Assembly: GCA_903895695.1 (NCBI GenBank)
Contig: CAITUY010000223.1
Coordinates: forward strand, 1-64,000
Origin: an uncultured bacterium
GTDB lineage: Bacteria; Verrucomicrobiota; Kiritimatiellia; CAIKKV01; CAITUY01
Length of the DNA: 64,000 nt
Direction of reading: 5' to 3'
Positions 50,581 to 59,222 of the stretch are shown one piece after another. Within the stretch, counting starts at the first letter, position 1, and every line of letters begins with the position of its first letter. The notes beneath the pieces are model-generated. The model was not told where the DNA came from. It saw nothing but the letters and a program-made list of their open reading frames with translations, and ran no database searches. Position numbers and translations under genes: made by a program.

Positions 50581-53340
50581 TCACGGTCCCAGCCACACCT
50601 TGCAGCGGAACACCCGATTCGTGTCACCCGCCATGTTCGTATAGACGATCGTTGGCCCATTCTCGGCCGACAGGCTCGCGTACCCGGCAACGGGAGCCCA
50701 CGGACCCGCAAGCATATTGGTCGTGCTTTCCAGCGTGTAGTACCGGTGCGTCGTACCATATTGGATTCCGGGCACGATTCTCGCGCGGTCAGTCGGATCT
50801 GTGCCGACAATGTACTCCTGCCATGTCGTCAGCAGGTCGGAGTCGGCATCGTTTGTTTCGGCCTCGTCAAGGGAAAGTCCTCCGTTGGTGAGTCCCGCGT
50901 ACTGCGCCATCCACCAGTAGGGCGTGTTATTCGGGGCGAGGTCGGGAGCGAAACCCGCGACAATCGCATGGTCGACGAGGGTGTTCGTAAAAGTGAACAC
51001 GCCGGACGTCCCCGCGTTTGCGCCGTCAACGGCAACCGAATCGAGGTGGTACCACCGGGCTGGCGTGCTTGTGAACGAGTTGGTCGAGCCCAGGGGCAGC
51101 ACGACAGCGCCAGACGGGGTGATGCTCCCGCCGATTCCCGAAGTCGCTGTCACCGTGCAGGCCGTCGACGCCGTAACGGTGATCACGGCCTCCCGCCATG
51201 TGCGCGCCTTGTAGTTGTCGACCACCTCGACGCGGCTCGTATACACGCCGGGTGCAGGGAAGGCATATGAGACGTTCGTTGCCGTCCCGGAAAATGTTGG
51301 ATTGGCGCGACCGTAGTCATACCCGGTCAGGAACCACTCGATGTTCGAGACCGTTCCATCCGGGTCATAGGCCTTCACGGAGAAGTTCATAAGGGCGGGC
51401 GAGTGACCCGGGACGACGCAGTTAGTCAGGCCCTGAATCACGGGCAGACTGTTGGACGGCGCGGCCATCACACCCAACGACATGTCGCCATAGAACATCG
51501 CGATGCAGTCGTTGGGACTGTTGAACGCAAAGTACTGGACGGCGGCCGTGCCTATGGACTCCCCGGCTCTGATCAGGCCGCGGAAGCAGGTATCTTCCAG
51601 CGAGCACTCGGAAATCTGGGGCGCCCCCGCGCCTGCCGTGTGAGTGAACCCCATGGTAAACACGCAACCGCCTCCACGCGTGAAGAGCGTGCTGTTGGCA
51701 TAACCGCCGTAGACGCCGTCGTCACACGACATATAAACGTGGAAGCGAACCTGGTTGATGTAGTAGTAGAGCCCGGCGGTGGTTATCAGTCCATCCCCCA
51801 ACAGGAGGCCGCCCTGCAGGCCGTCCGAGATCTCCTCAAACCACTCCCCGCCCGCGACCATGCAGTCCGCACCGGCTCCATCGTAAAACGATCCGTCCGT
51901 GTTGAGGTAGTGGCGGAGTTCCGGGCGGTTGGTCACAAACCATTTGTTGGTGCCGGAAGGTCCCCCGCGGCAGTCAGCTTCCGGCCAAACCTCTTTCAGC
52001 CTGCCGGCGGCAGTGGCATCCTCGGCCCCGAATGACTTTGCGGCAGTCTCGTACAGAAAAGCCTTGTGCGGCAGACGCGACGCGCCCGTGCGGTAGTCGT
52101 GATTGGCATCGAGCGAGCGCCTGAGCAAGGTCGCCTCACTGCCGTAGGTCGTGTCCGGCGCGATCAGGCGGCTGACCCAGATACTGCGTGGGTAGCCGTT
52201 CGGCAGGGCCGTTGAGGTCTGGAAGTACTGGAGATTCCAGTACACAAAATCCGTGTCGAAAGATGCGCCGACCGCATTCGTGAGACAGGCCCGGGGCAGT
52301 TCGCCGATCAGGATGGCGCCCGCCAGGAATTGTGCCGTGTTGGTGTACTCGGAAACCAGGTAGGCCCAGAGATTGGATGGAACCGTTCCCGCATCATGCC
52401 AACTCTTGATCTTCGCAGTGTAGCCCTCATGCGCCAGGTCGTCCATGAACCGGCAGACCTCGTTTGAGAGACTGGATGGCTGCAGCAACGTGTCGTTCAC
52501 CACCAGAATCACAAGGTTGCCGGCACGATCGCCCGGTTTGCGCAACTGCAGCGTCGCCGTGGCGACGTTGGAGTCCTCCACGGTGTCGTTGACCTTATAG
52601 GTGAAGCGGTCCCATTTCGCCGTGGAGCCCGGCGTCGCCGTATAGGTGAAGTAGAGGCCGCTGGTGGCGCTGATGGTGCCGTACTGCGGCGGGGTCACGA
52701 CCGCGCTGGTCCAGGCCTGACCGCACGGATTGCTGGCGTTCCACAGTTGTTCATCAGGGTCGTAGAAATCAACCGCAAAGGTTGTATCCGTGCTTGGCGC
52801 GCAGGTTCTGTAGATATCGCCGGCGACCGGCGTCCGGTTGGTCGTGACGGTAATGGAGCACACTGCGAGATTGCCGCCGCTGAAGTTGGTTGAATTCCCC
52901 GCGTTGTTGGCCATCTTCCACGTGAAGCTGTCCGTGCTGCCGATCGCCGACATGGCGCCGTTCGTACAGGTGTAGGACCACTTGCAGTTGTTGAAGGTGG
53001 CACACTGATTGATGAGCGGAAAGTTGACCGTGTTATTGCTGATCGGCGTGTTGAGCGGAACGGGAAGCCAGCGCCCATTGCAGAGATCCGACCTGTACTC
53101 CAGCAATCCGTTGGTCGGAGCGCTGACGAGTGTGAAGGTTGGATTCGTATAGCTGTTGGGATCTACAAACGCCAGGTAGTAATTCGGGCCCCAGGTGATG
53201 GGAGCGCGAACAGGGTTCGGCGGCGGCTTGAAAACCTGATTATAGGTGAGAGGCACGCCTGCGACAGCCGGCGCAACACAGGCAAACGCGATCGCTATCC
53301 ACGCATGAACGAGTGTGGCGCCGCAGGTTCTCGTCTTCAT
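50581..53340 (-). CDS. Secreted multidomain protein, peptidase-C25-like with PKD and calcium-type C-terminal repeat
   Basis: 919 residues with a signal peptide (cleavage near AVAGVPLTY). Cadherin/Ig-like segments occupy about 30-275. A middle domain includes NLVILVVNDTLL and GYTAKIKSWHDAG, then AGAILIGELPRACL, VWVSRL-like IWVSRLIAPD and FHVYMSCDDGVYGGY, which is the general arrangement of gingipain-like C25 peptidases. The catalytic Cys is only a candidate (SCDDG). A PKD-like domain (SPALMNFSVKAYDPDG) follows. Near the end is DEAETNDADSDLLTTWQEYIVGTDPTD, a thrombospondin-3/EF-like repeat common at the C-terminus of PVC secreted proteins. A GTG at 53343 precedes the ATG. Confidence 0.65.
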   Translation of the reverse strand: MKTRTCGATLVHAWIAIAFACVAPAVAGVPLTYNQVFKPPPNPVRAPITWGPNYYLAFVDPNSYTNPTFTLVSAPTNGLLEYRSDLCNGRWLPVPLNTPISNNTVNFPLINQCATFNNCKWSYTCTNGAMSAIGSTDSFTWKMANNAGNSTNFSGGNLAVCSITVTTNRTPVAGDIYRTCAPSTDTTFAVDFYDPDEQLWNASNPCGQAWTSAVVTPPQYGTISATSGLYFTYTATPGSTAKWDRFTYKVNDTVEDSNVATATLQLRKPGDRAGNLVILVVNDTLLQPSSLSNEVCRFMDDLAHEGYTAKIKSWHDAGTVPSNLWAYLVSEYTNTAQFLAGAILIGELPRACLTNAVGASFDTDFVYWNLQYFQTSTALPNGYPRSIWVSRLIAPDTTYGSEATLLRRSLDANHDYRTGASRLPHKAFLYETAAKSFGAEDATAAGRLKEVWPEADCRGGPSGTNKWFVTNRPELRHYLNTDGSFYDGAGADCMVAGGEWFEEISDGLQGGLLLGDGLITTAGLYYYINQVRFHVYMSCDDGVYGGYANSTLFTRGGGCVFTMGFTHTAGAGAPQISECSLEDTCFRGLIRAGESIGTAAVQYFAFNSPNDCIAMFYGDMSLGVMAAPSNSLPVIQGLTNCVVPGHSPALMNFSVKAYDPDGTVSNIEWFLTGYDYGRANPTFSGTATNVSYAFPAPGVYTSRVEVVDNYKARTWREAVITVTASTACTVTATSGIGGSITPSGAVVLPLGSTNSFTSTPARWYHLDSVAVDGANAGTSGVFTFTNTLVDHAIVAGFAPDLAPNNTPYWWMAQYAGLTNGGLSLDEAETNDADSDLLTTWQEYIVGTDPTDRARIVPGIQYGTTHRYYTLESTTNMLAGPWAPVAGYASLSAENGPTIVYTNMAGDTNRVFRCKVWLGP

Positions 53341-53353
53341 CACGCTTCAGGCG

Positions 53354-53383
53354 ATACTACCATTTCCCGGATCGGCGTCACAG
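53354..53383 (-). promoter_or_regulatory. Extended -10 promoter candidate for the C25-like secreted protein
   Basis: On the minus strand TGGTAGTAT (53354-53362), an extended -10, follows CTGTGA (53378-53383) with 18 bases between the hexamers. The -35 overlaps the dyad at 53374-53394. Confidence 0.45.
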
Positions 53384-53394
53384 TGTTTGACGTC
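53374..53394. promoter_or_regulatory. Operator-like dyad GGCGTCA-N7-TGACGTC
   Basis: Same spacing as the dyad at 50430-50450, with one arm mismatch. It again overlaps the -35 of the downstream secreted gene. Confidence 0.5.
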
Positions 53395-53439
53395 CGCCGC
53401 AAGCTCTCGGCAGGGCCGCGCCGATATTGCGGTGTTTGT

Positions 53440-54546
53440 TCACAACACCCGGGACAGTGCGGCTTCAACTTCGGCCCGGTTGAATGGGATTTCCTTGGCC
53501 TGGGCCGGGATATACATGACCGAGCACGGATGAATGAACAGCCGCAAACCCGGCCGCCACCCCTTCAGGCAGTGTTCAATGAACTCCGCGTAATTCTGGA
53601 AATTCGTGTTCGTGTTGATGTAACAATGCGGCGCAACAACCACTTTCTCGCCGAACACATCCAGCAACCGCGACACCGGGACACTGGTCGAGATATCGCA
53701 GTTCACGCCGGTCAGATGCCGGATCTTGAGAATGCTGGCCAGGTTATCTTCATGAATCGTGCAGGAGTGCAGGAATAACCCGCCGAAAGCGTCCGCAATG
53801 CGGTTATTATAGGGCAGGACGAACTCCTCGTACGTTGCCGGCGAGACATTCACCATGTTGTCGTCGGACATTTGAATGCCCGCGCATTTCGGAAACCAGC
53901 TCGTCGGCCAGATGCCGGGACAGCAACTCGGACCGGCGGCCGCCATCTGCGCCTGGAAGAACTCGATGGCATAGTCCGTGACCAGGTCCATCAGGGCGTG
54001 GAGCCGCTGCGGCTGATCGTAAGGCATCAGGAAAAACAGTTCACTCCCGAGCATTTGCTCGACTGTCGTGAAGGGACTCTGGAAATCCATGATCCGGATC
54101 GGCAAACGGGGATCGGCGTACTCGGCGTAAGCGCGGGTCTGTTCGAGGACCCCGCCCAGCTTGCCGTCGGTAACCGCCGGCTTGCGCAGGTGGTCGATCT
54201 CCGCGGGATCGCGAACGCAGGGCGTCACCCAGTAGACCCCGTTGGTCGTGCTTTCCTCGGCCCCGAAGGCCGTCGCCATGGCGCACGTGCCGGCCCCGGT
54301 GCCGAGCGTCGGCACCCAGTCGTCCGCTCCCAACGGGCGCTCCTGCAGCGTATGCGCGGTGTTCCACACCTGCCCCTGGAACTCGGTCAACCCAGCGGGC
54401 GGAGGCGGAGGCCGGGTCAATGACGCCAGATGCATCAGCACTCCCGGCCGCGCGGGTGGCGGGCCCGAGAACAGGTCCGTGATGAACTGTTGCGTGGCCT
54501 CGACCTCGCTCCAGCGACAATCCGTCATCAAACATCGTGGACTCAT
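53440..54546 (-). CDS. Second uroporphyrinogen-decarboxylase-like (URO-D fold) protein
   Basis: 368 residues. AQMAAAGPSCCPGIWPTSWFPKC, SPATYEEFVLPYNNRIADAFGGLFLHSC and CTIHEDNLASILKIRHLTGVNCDIST show the URO-D barrel. Unusually Cys-rich around residues 210-220 and 280-300, which could bind a metal or cobamide, as in MtaA/CmuA-type methyltransferases. The sequence differs clearly from the 23677-24756 protein. The start at 54546 has GAGGAGATC just upstream; a longer frame runs into a repeat and is excluded. It stands between secreted protein genes, so a link to glycan demethylation is possible but unproved. Confidence 0.72.
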   Translation of the reverse strand: MSPRCLMTDCRWSEVEATQQFITDLFSGPPPARPGVLMHLASLTRPPPPPAGLTEFQGQVWNTAHTLQERPLGADDWVPTLGTGAGTCAMATAFGAEESTTNGVYWVTPCVRDPAEIDHLRKPAVTDGKLGGVLEQTRAYAEYADPRLPIRIMDFQSPFTTVEQMLGSELFFLMPYDQPQRLHALMDLVTDYAIEFFQAQMAAAGPSCCPGIWPTSWFPKCAGIQMSDDNMVNVSPATYEEFVLPYNNRIADAFGGLFLHSCTIHEDNLASILKIRHLTGVNCDISTSVPVSRLLDVFGEKVVVAPHCYINTNTNFQNYAEFIEHCLKGWRPGLRLFIHPCSVMYIPAQAKEIPFNRAEVEAALSRVL

Positions 54547-54583
54547 GATCTCCTCCTCTGACTTCGTTGCATCGCGGTTCCAG

Positions 54584-54719
54584 AACCTGTCCGAAAACTC
54601 TCTTGCCACAAGGAGCGGAGCCGCTTCCGACTCCGGCCCTTCGATGGCGCTCAGGGCAGGTCGGCGCGGGAAGCCGCGCCGCTCCACAAGAGGCAGGCAG
54701 GTTTTCGGATAGGCTCTTA
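54584..54719. repeat. Multi-hairpin repeat with terminal inverted repeats, copy 2
   Basis: Terminal arms share CCT(G/A)TCCGAAAAC in inverted orientation (54586-54598 and near 54698-54712). The interior holds GGAGCGG...CCGCGCCGCTCC and about 25 extra bases relative to the copy at 46632. Its right edge supplies the TAA stop (54717-54719) of the 1498-residue gene. About 136 bases with terminal repeats suggests a MITE-like mobile element. Confidence 0.75.
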
Positions 54720-57700
54720 TTGGGCCGCTTTGCGTGCTGCCGCAAGCTCAGCCAAATCCATGTTGTAGGCGCCTTGCAGCCCGTCCCAGACAGTTGCCGC
54801 CGCCGGCGCGCTCAGAAGGCCTATGATATTCAGGGCCGCGCGGTATTCGGCCGTAAAATGCGCTTTGCGGAATCCCGCCGCCACCATGTCCGGCTTGGAC
54901 TCCGCCAGCGCCAACAGATCCGGTTTAGTTTGATCCTGCAAACGCTCGATGCAGGCACGCAACCGGGCGAAACTGGCCACCTGCGTACGCCGAACGCCCG
55001 GCGCTATCTGTTTATTATCCCAGAGATTGCCGATCGTGCGGTCACAATAGACCCGATAGTGAGCCAGCATCATCCATTGCCGCACAAACCGGGCGCCGTA
55101 GGCGACCGGATCCTGGCGCGCCAGGTAGTCAAGCCACGCCACCCTCTGGAAAAGCGTCTCGGAGTCCAGCAACGGCACCTCCGGCGCCTCCAGCGAAAAC
55201 TCCTTGCCACCGGTGTAGCGCTGCTTGAGAGCCGCTTCGTCCGCATCCCAGGCGGCAAGGCGCCGCTTGCCTTCTGTCGCAAGGTCGGGTCCCTTGTAGA
55301 GCGCCACGCCCAGCGCCAGGGCGCGCTCGCGGGAAAGAAGCGTCTCTTCGAGCCCATCCACCGTCCTGGAAAGCTCCGCGGCAAACTCCGGCGCACCGGC
55401 CAGGGCCAGCGCCTGCAGCGCCATGCCTTGCGCGGCCATGTCCTTCGACGCCAGGGCTTCGCGCCCCGCCGACCGCAGGACGTCCACCGGTAGCCCGCGC
55501 ATGCGATCGAGCAACCGCCAGCGCAGGTCGTCAGGGAACTGTCTGCGACCCAGGCAGAAATGCAGCAGCAGCCGGTCCAGTGCATCGGAAGCCGGCAGCG
55601 TCAGCACGTCTGTCAGTACCGCCACGGCATTCGTGTCGACAACGCCGCCCGCCGCGGCCAGCGACGCAGGTTCGGGCATCGGGGCGTCCGCACCGGCTCC
55701 AGGGGCACCCGCCTCGGCGGGCGGCGACTTGAGAATGGCGTCAGCCTCCTCCTGCTCCGCCAGGCGCCGCAGGGTCGGCAGAGCCGTCTCCTGACCGGGC
55801 CGGGCGCCCCGCGCGACAGACGGCTTGTCGAGGGCGTTCGGCGCCAACCAACGGAATACCGCCTCCGTCAGACGCGGCCAGGCCGCCCACTCGAAGAAGG
55901 CCGTCCTGCCGTCCTCGCTCTTCCCGCGATGATCGACCAGCAGGCACGCCACCCGTCCCTTGCCAACCTGCCGGCCCACGAGGATCGGGATATTCCCCGA
56001 CTTGAGGAACACCTTGATCCCCGGCTCATCCTTCAGCGCCACTTCGTTCCAAACCCAGAAGGACGGCTTGTCCTTGAAGTCCAGGGGCAGCCCGAGTTCC
56101 GCGAAATCCGGCCCGGGCTCCATCGGGAGCGGCGGATCTGCGTAGCGGGTGTCCACGGTCACCGCGCACAGCACCGGCAGCAATTCGCGCTCGAGCACCG
56201 TGTACTGGTACCCGCCCTTGCCAAAGGCGTACTCGCCTCCGGTGAACAACACAGCGCCGCCCGCCTTAACGTAGTCCACCATGGCATAGGCATTTTCGGC
56301 GCCTATGGCGCAATGCGGAATGGCGGTATAAAGCAGCAGATCGAACTCCGGAAAGCGCTTCCACGGCAGGCCGTTCTGCAAGGCGTGCCCGCCGCCGGCC
56401 CGGAACAGCCCCACCAGCGGCGCGTCGTACACCTGGAACCGCGGCAACCGGATGAACGTCTCGGGCAGCCGCAATTTGTAGTCCATGGCGCCGCGCGCAT
56501 GATAGATGTCGAAGCACCCGTCCCGGCGCGGGCTCAGGTCACCGAAGGCGCGCGGCTTGTCCTGGAGACTCAGGTCGGCGGGCAGGCTGCCGCCTTTCCA
56601 CCACCCCTTCAAACAGTTGTTGCCGTCCATCGGGTTCTCGGCGCGAATCTTGAGGATCGCGGCGTTCCGTTCGGCGGGCGGCAACGCCGCCCGCGCGTTG
56701 GCCGCCTCGTCGATGGTGCGGCCCGTGCCGCCCGGCGACAGCACGCTCAAGTCCTTGTTCACTTCCCAGACGGCTTGGGACGGGTTGAGCACGACCTCGG
56801 GCATCGCGACCGTCGATTCCTTCTGGGCTCGTTTGGCGCCGACAGTTTTGGGCGGACCGTAAAGCTCGCCCAGTGACGGCCCCTTTTCGGCGACCTCCAG
56901 ATCGATGACCGCCACCTGCCAGATCGTCACGGAGGGCACGGGGAAACGCCCGTCCTTGAGGGGCAGCGGCGTCACGTCCAGCGACTTCGTATCGATCATG
57001 TGCGCCGCCGTCGCCTTCATCCCTGCCGGCAGCGTCAAAGCAAATTCCACGGGTTCCGTGCCGGGCAAAAGCTTGTACTTGAACGGCCCGCCTTCAGGCG
57101 AACGGGTTTCGCCGAGCGGCACGTTGAGCAGATTGACCACTAACTGGCGCTGGCCGTTTGTCCATGGCGTCTCGTAGACGAACGGCTGCCACCACAGGCG
57201 GGTCGGCGCCGCCGGGGCCAGGACCTTTTCAGGCGCGTCCAACCGTCGCAGGCGCTCATCCAGGCAGTATTGCGAGTAGCGCGTCACGTACCGCCGGAAT
57301 TCCAACGAGAATGCCCCGTAGGCGCGCGCCCCGGCCGCCGCCCACAGCGCCTCCTCTACCCGGCCGTCGCGCGGCCCCTGCGCGTAGCTGATCCCGAGGA
57401 AGTAACCGCCCCGCTCCCGGCAGAGATCGCCTTCGACCTGCAGGTTGCGGGCGATATAGTCGTAAGGCCCGGACGTGGCGTTGCCGATGGATTCGTTCAT
57501 CAGCAGCCCACCGCCGCGGCAAAGCTCGTCCAGTTCGAAATCCTCCACCGCCCACTCGCGGCTGGGGTTCTTCTGGATGAGCAAATAGTTGTAACCGTGC
57601 TGGAATCCCGGGACCTGCGCCGCCACGATGTCCTTGAAATAGCGGACCAACGCCTGCGTCCGCCGCGCCGCGGCAGCGTCGTAGCCCCCGTCGTCGCCCC

Positions 57701-59213
57701 CGCACTGCCCGCCGCCGCGCGGGTGTCCGTCCCAGCGCACGGCGTCCCAGCCGAACATCTTCGACGAGGCGGCCATCTCCTCCGCCGCGATCCTAACCAT
57801 ACGCGGGGTGGAATCAGGGTTGATGGGACACCAGGGCGCGGTGAAGACGTCGAATGGCCGTTTGCCCGGCTTGGGCGTGCTCTCGTAGATGGCGAATTCC
57901 TTATTCCGGTAGAAATCCAGTCCCGGCACATTCACGCCCTCCCACATGCCGACCGGGTAAAAGTACTGGCCGCGATGGTCGTTCGGGTAGTCATAGGCGG
58001 TCTTCCAGCCGATATAGCCGCCCATGATCATCTTGCCGTAGGTGATGGCCGAGATGCCGTATTCGTGGGCGATCGCGATGGCCCGCTGCAGGCCCTTCTT
58101 GCTCATGTGGTAGGCGGTTTGGCCGGAGAACCAAAAGTCCGTCTCCGGCGTCAACTCGACCATGTCGTCTTCACCCCATGCGAAGGCCTCGAAACAGTTG
58201 CCGTACCCGGCCTTGGCGGCTTCGTAGTTGGCTCGCATCCGTTCCTCGCTCAGCTTGGTGCTGCCATGCCCGCCCCCCACGCCGAAGACCGCCACGCGCT
58301 GGAAGTTGGCGGCAATGCTGAAATACTGGGCCGCCTCGCTGACGTCCGCGCCGTCGGCCGACCGGTACTCCCCCACGAGCGCATAACCGAGTTCCTCCTC
58401 GGGCAGGCGGATCTCCGCGGCAATGGTCTGGGCCTGCGGTTTCAGTTCGACCGGCTGGCGGAATACCTCGACCCGGTCCTTCAAGCCGTGTTCCAGGAAG
58501 AGCCGCAACGTGCCATTGCCGCCCCGCGCGCCCACGTCCTCGACCGTGACGCGGGCCTTGAGCGTGGCGCCGGGAGCGTAGCGCACGCGGTCCACATCCA
58601 CCTTCGCCACGCGGCCGGACCGCGCAATCGGCACGAGTTCGGCGGCATCTACCACGAAATAGACGGCCGACGCCGGCGCCAACCGACCGCCCAGATCGAA
58701 GGAGGCTTCGCCGCCCGGTTCAGCCCCCAACCCATCGCCCAATTGCGGGCCGCCCTGCTTGAGTTTGGCGGCTGTCTGCGTCTTCTCCACCACCTTCGCG
58801 TCGGTGGCGGCCGACAGCTTGATGGTCAGCGGCCCGCCTTTGTGAACGAATCGGACACGACGCGTCTCCGGTTGATGGACGCGGCCGAAGTCGGCGCCGC
58901 AAAACGAGAAGGTGTTGTCCGGACCGGCGGCAACCTGCAGGGTGGTCATGAAGGCAATCGCCTCGGCAACATGGGACGGCCGGAGCGTCAACCGCAGTTC
59001 ATATTCGCCCGCCGGGGTATCATTGGGCAGAGGGATCGCGAGCGCCGCGGCCAGTTTGAGCGGAGAGGCAACCACAGCCCGCTGCCGGCCTTGGAGACCC
59101 TCGACCTCTGTCTCCGATCCACCCCGCCACGTCGCGCGGGGCAGGTCCAACCCGAAGGTCAGACCAGGCAGAAGAAGCCACACGCCCGCCATGCCATTCA
59201 ACCAGCGTCTCAT
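54717..59213 (-). CDS. Giant secreted glycosidase-like protein with class-I glutamine-amidotransferase-like module
   Basis: 1498 residues. A signal peptide (MRRWLNG, then a hydrophobic core, cleavage near FGLD) indicates export. Beta-sandwich domains (about 30-300) precede a (beta/alpha)8-like region with GYGNCFEAFAWGEDD, ISAITYGKMIMGGYIGW and KMFGWDAVRWDGHPRGG, whose WDAVRWDG looks like a GH66/GH97-type active-site strand. From about 910 to 1140, FDLLLYTAIPHCAIG, YVKAGGAVLFTGGEYAFGKGGY and VGKGRVACLLVDHRG form a GATase/ThuA-like module. The last ~350 residues are helical repeats. It lies 9 bases downstream of the toroid gene. The stop is contributed by a repeat. Confidence 0.65.
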   Translation of the reverse strand: MRRWLNGMAGVWLLLPGLTFGLDLPRATWRGGSETEVEGLQGRQRAVVASPLKLAAALAIPLPNDTPAGEYELRLTLRPSHVAEAIAFMTTLQVAAGPDNTFSFCGADFGRVHQPETRRVRFVHKGGPLTIKLSAATDAKVVEKTQTAAKLKQGGPQLGDGLGAEPGGEASFDLGGRLAPASAVYFVVDAAELVPIARSGRVAKVDVDRVRYAPGATLKARVTVEDVGARGGNGTLRLFLEHGLKDRVEVFRQPVELKPQAQTIAAEIRLPEEELGYALVGEYRSADGADVSEAAQYFSIAANFQRVAVFGVGGGHGSTKLSEERMRANYEAAKAGYGNCFEAFAWGEDDMVELTPETDFWFSGQTAYHMSKKGLQRAIAIAHEYGISAITYGKMIMGGYIGWKTAYDYPNDHRGQYFYPVGMWEGVNVPGLDFYRNKEFAIYESTPKPGKRPFDVFTAPWCPINPDSTPRMVRIAAEEMAASSKMFGWDAVRWDGHPRGGGQCGGDDGGYDAAAARRTQALVRYFKDIVAAQVPGFQHGYNYLLIQKNPSREWAVEDFELDELCRGGGLLMNESIGNATSGPYDYIARNLQVEGDLCRERGGYFLGISYAQGPRDGRVEEALWAAAGARAYGAFSLEFRRYVTRYSQYCLDERLRRLDAPEKVLAPAAPTRLWWQPFVYETPWTNGQRQLVVNLLNVPLGETRSPEGGPFKYKLLPGTEPVEFALTLPAGMKATAAHMIDTKSLDVTPLPLKDGRFPVPSVTIWQVAVIDLEVAEKGPSLGELYGPPKTVGAKRAQKESTVAMPEVVLNPSQAVWEVNKDLSVLSPGGTGRTIDEAANARAALPPAERNAAILKIRAENPMDGNNCLKGWWKGGSLPADLSLQDKPRAFGDLSPRRDGCFDIYHARGAMDYKLRLPETFIRLPRFQVYDAPLVGLFRAGGGHALQNGLPWKRFPEFDLLLYTAIPHCAIGAENAYAMVDYVKAGGAVLFTGGEYAFGKGGYQYTVLERELLPVLCAVTVDTRYADPPLPMEPGPDFAELGLPLDFKDKPSFWVWNEVALKDEPGIKVFLKSGNIPILVGRQVGKGRVACLLVDHRGKSEDGRTAFFEWAAWPRLTEAVFRWLAPNALDKPSVARGARPGQETALPTLRRLAEQEEADAILKSPPAEAGAPGAGADAPMPEPASLAAAGGVVDTNAVAVLTDVLTLPASDALDRLLLHFCLGRRQFPDDLRWRLLDRMRGLPVDVLRSAGREALASKDMAAQGMALQALALAGAPEFAAELSRTVDGLEETLLSRERALALGVALYKGPDLATEGKRRLAAWDADEAALKQRYTGGKEFSLEAPEVPLLDSETLFQRVAWLDYLARQDPVAYGARFVRQWMMLAHYRVYCDRTIGNLWDNKQIAPGVRRTQVASFARLRACIERLQDQTKPDLLALAESKPDMVAAGFRKAHFTAEYRAALNIIGLLSAPAAATVWDGLQGAYNMDLAELAAARKAAQ

Positions 59214-59222
59214 TGAAAGAAT

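Noticed and set aside
57270..59216. 648-codon open frame on the plus strand
   Set aside because: Antisense to the 1498-residue gene, with no signal peptide or family pattern.
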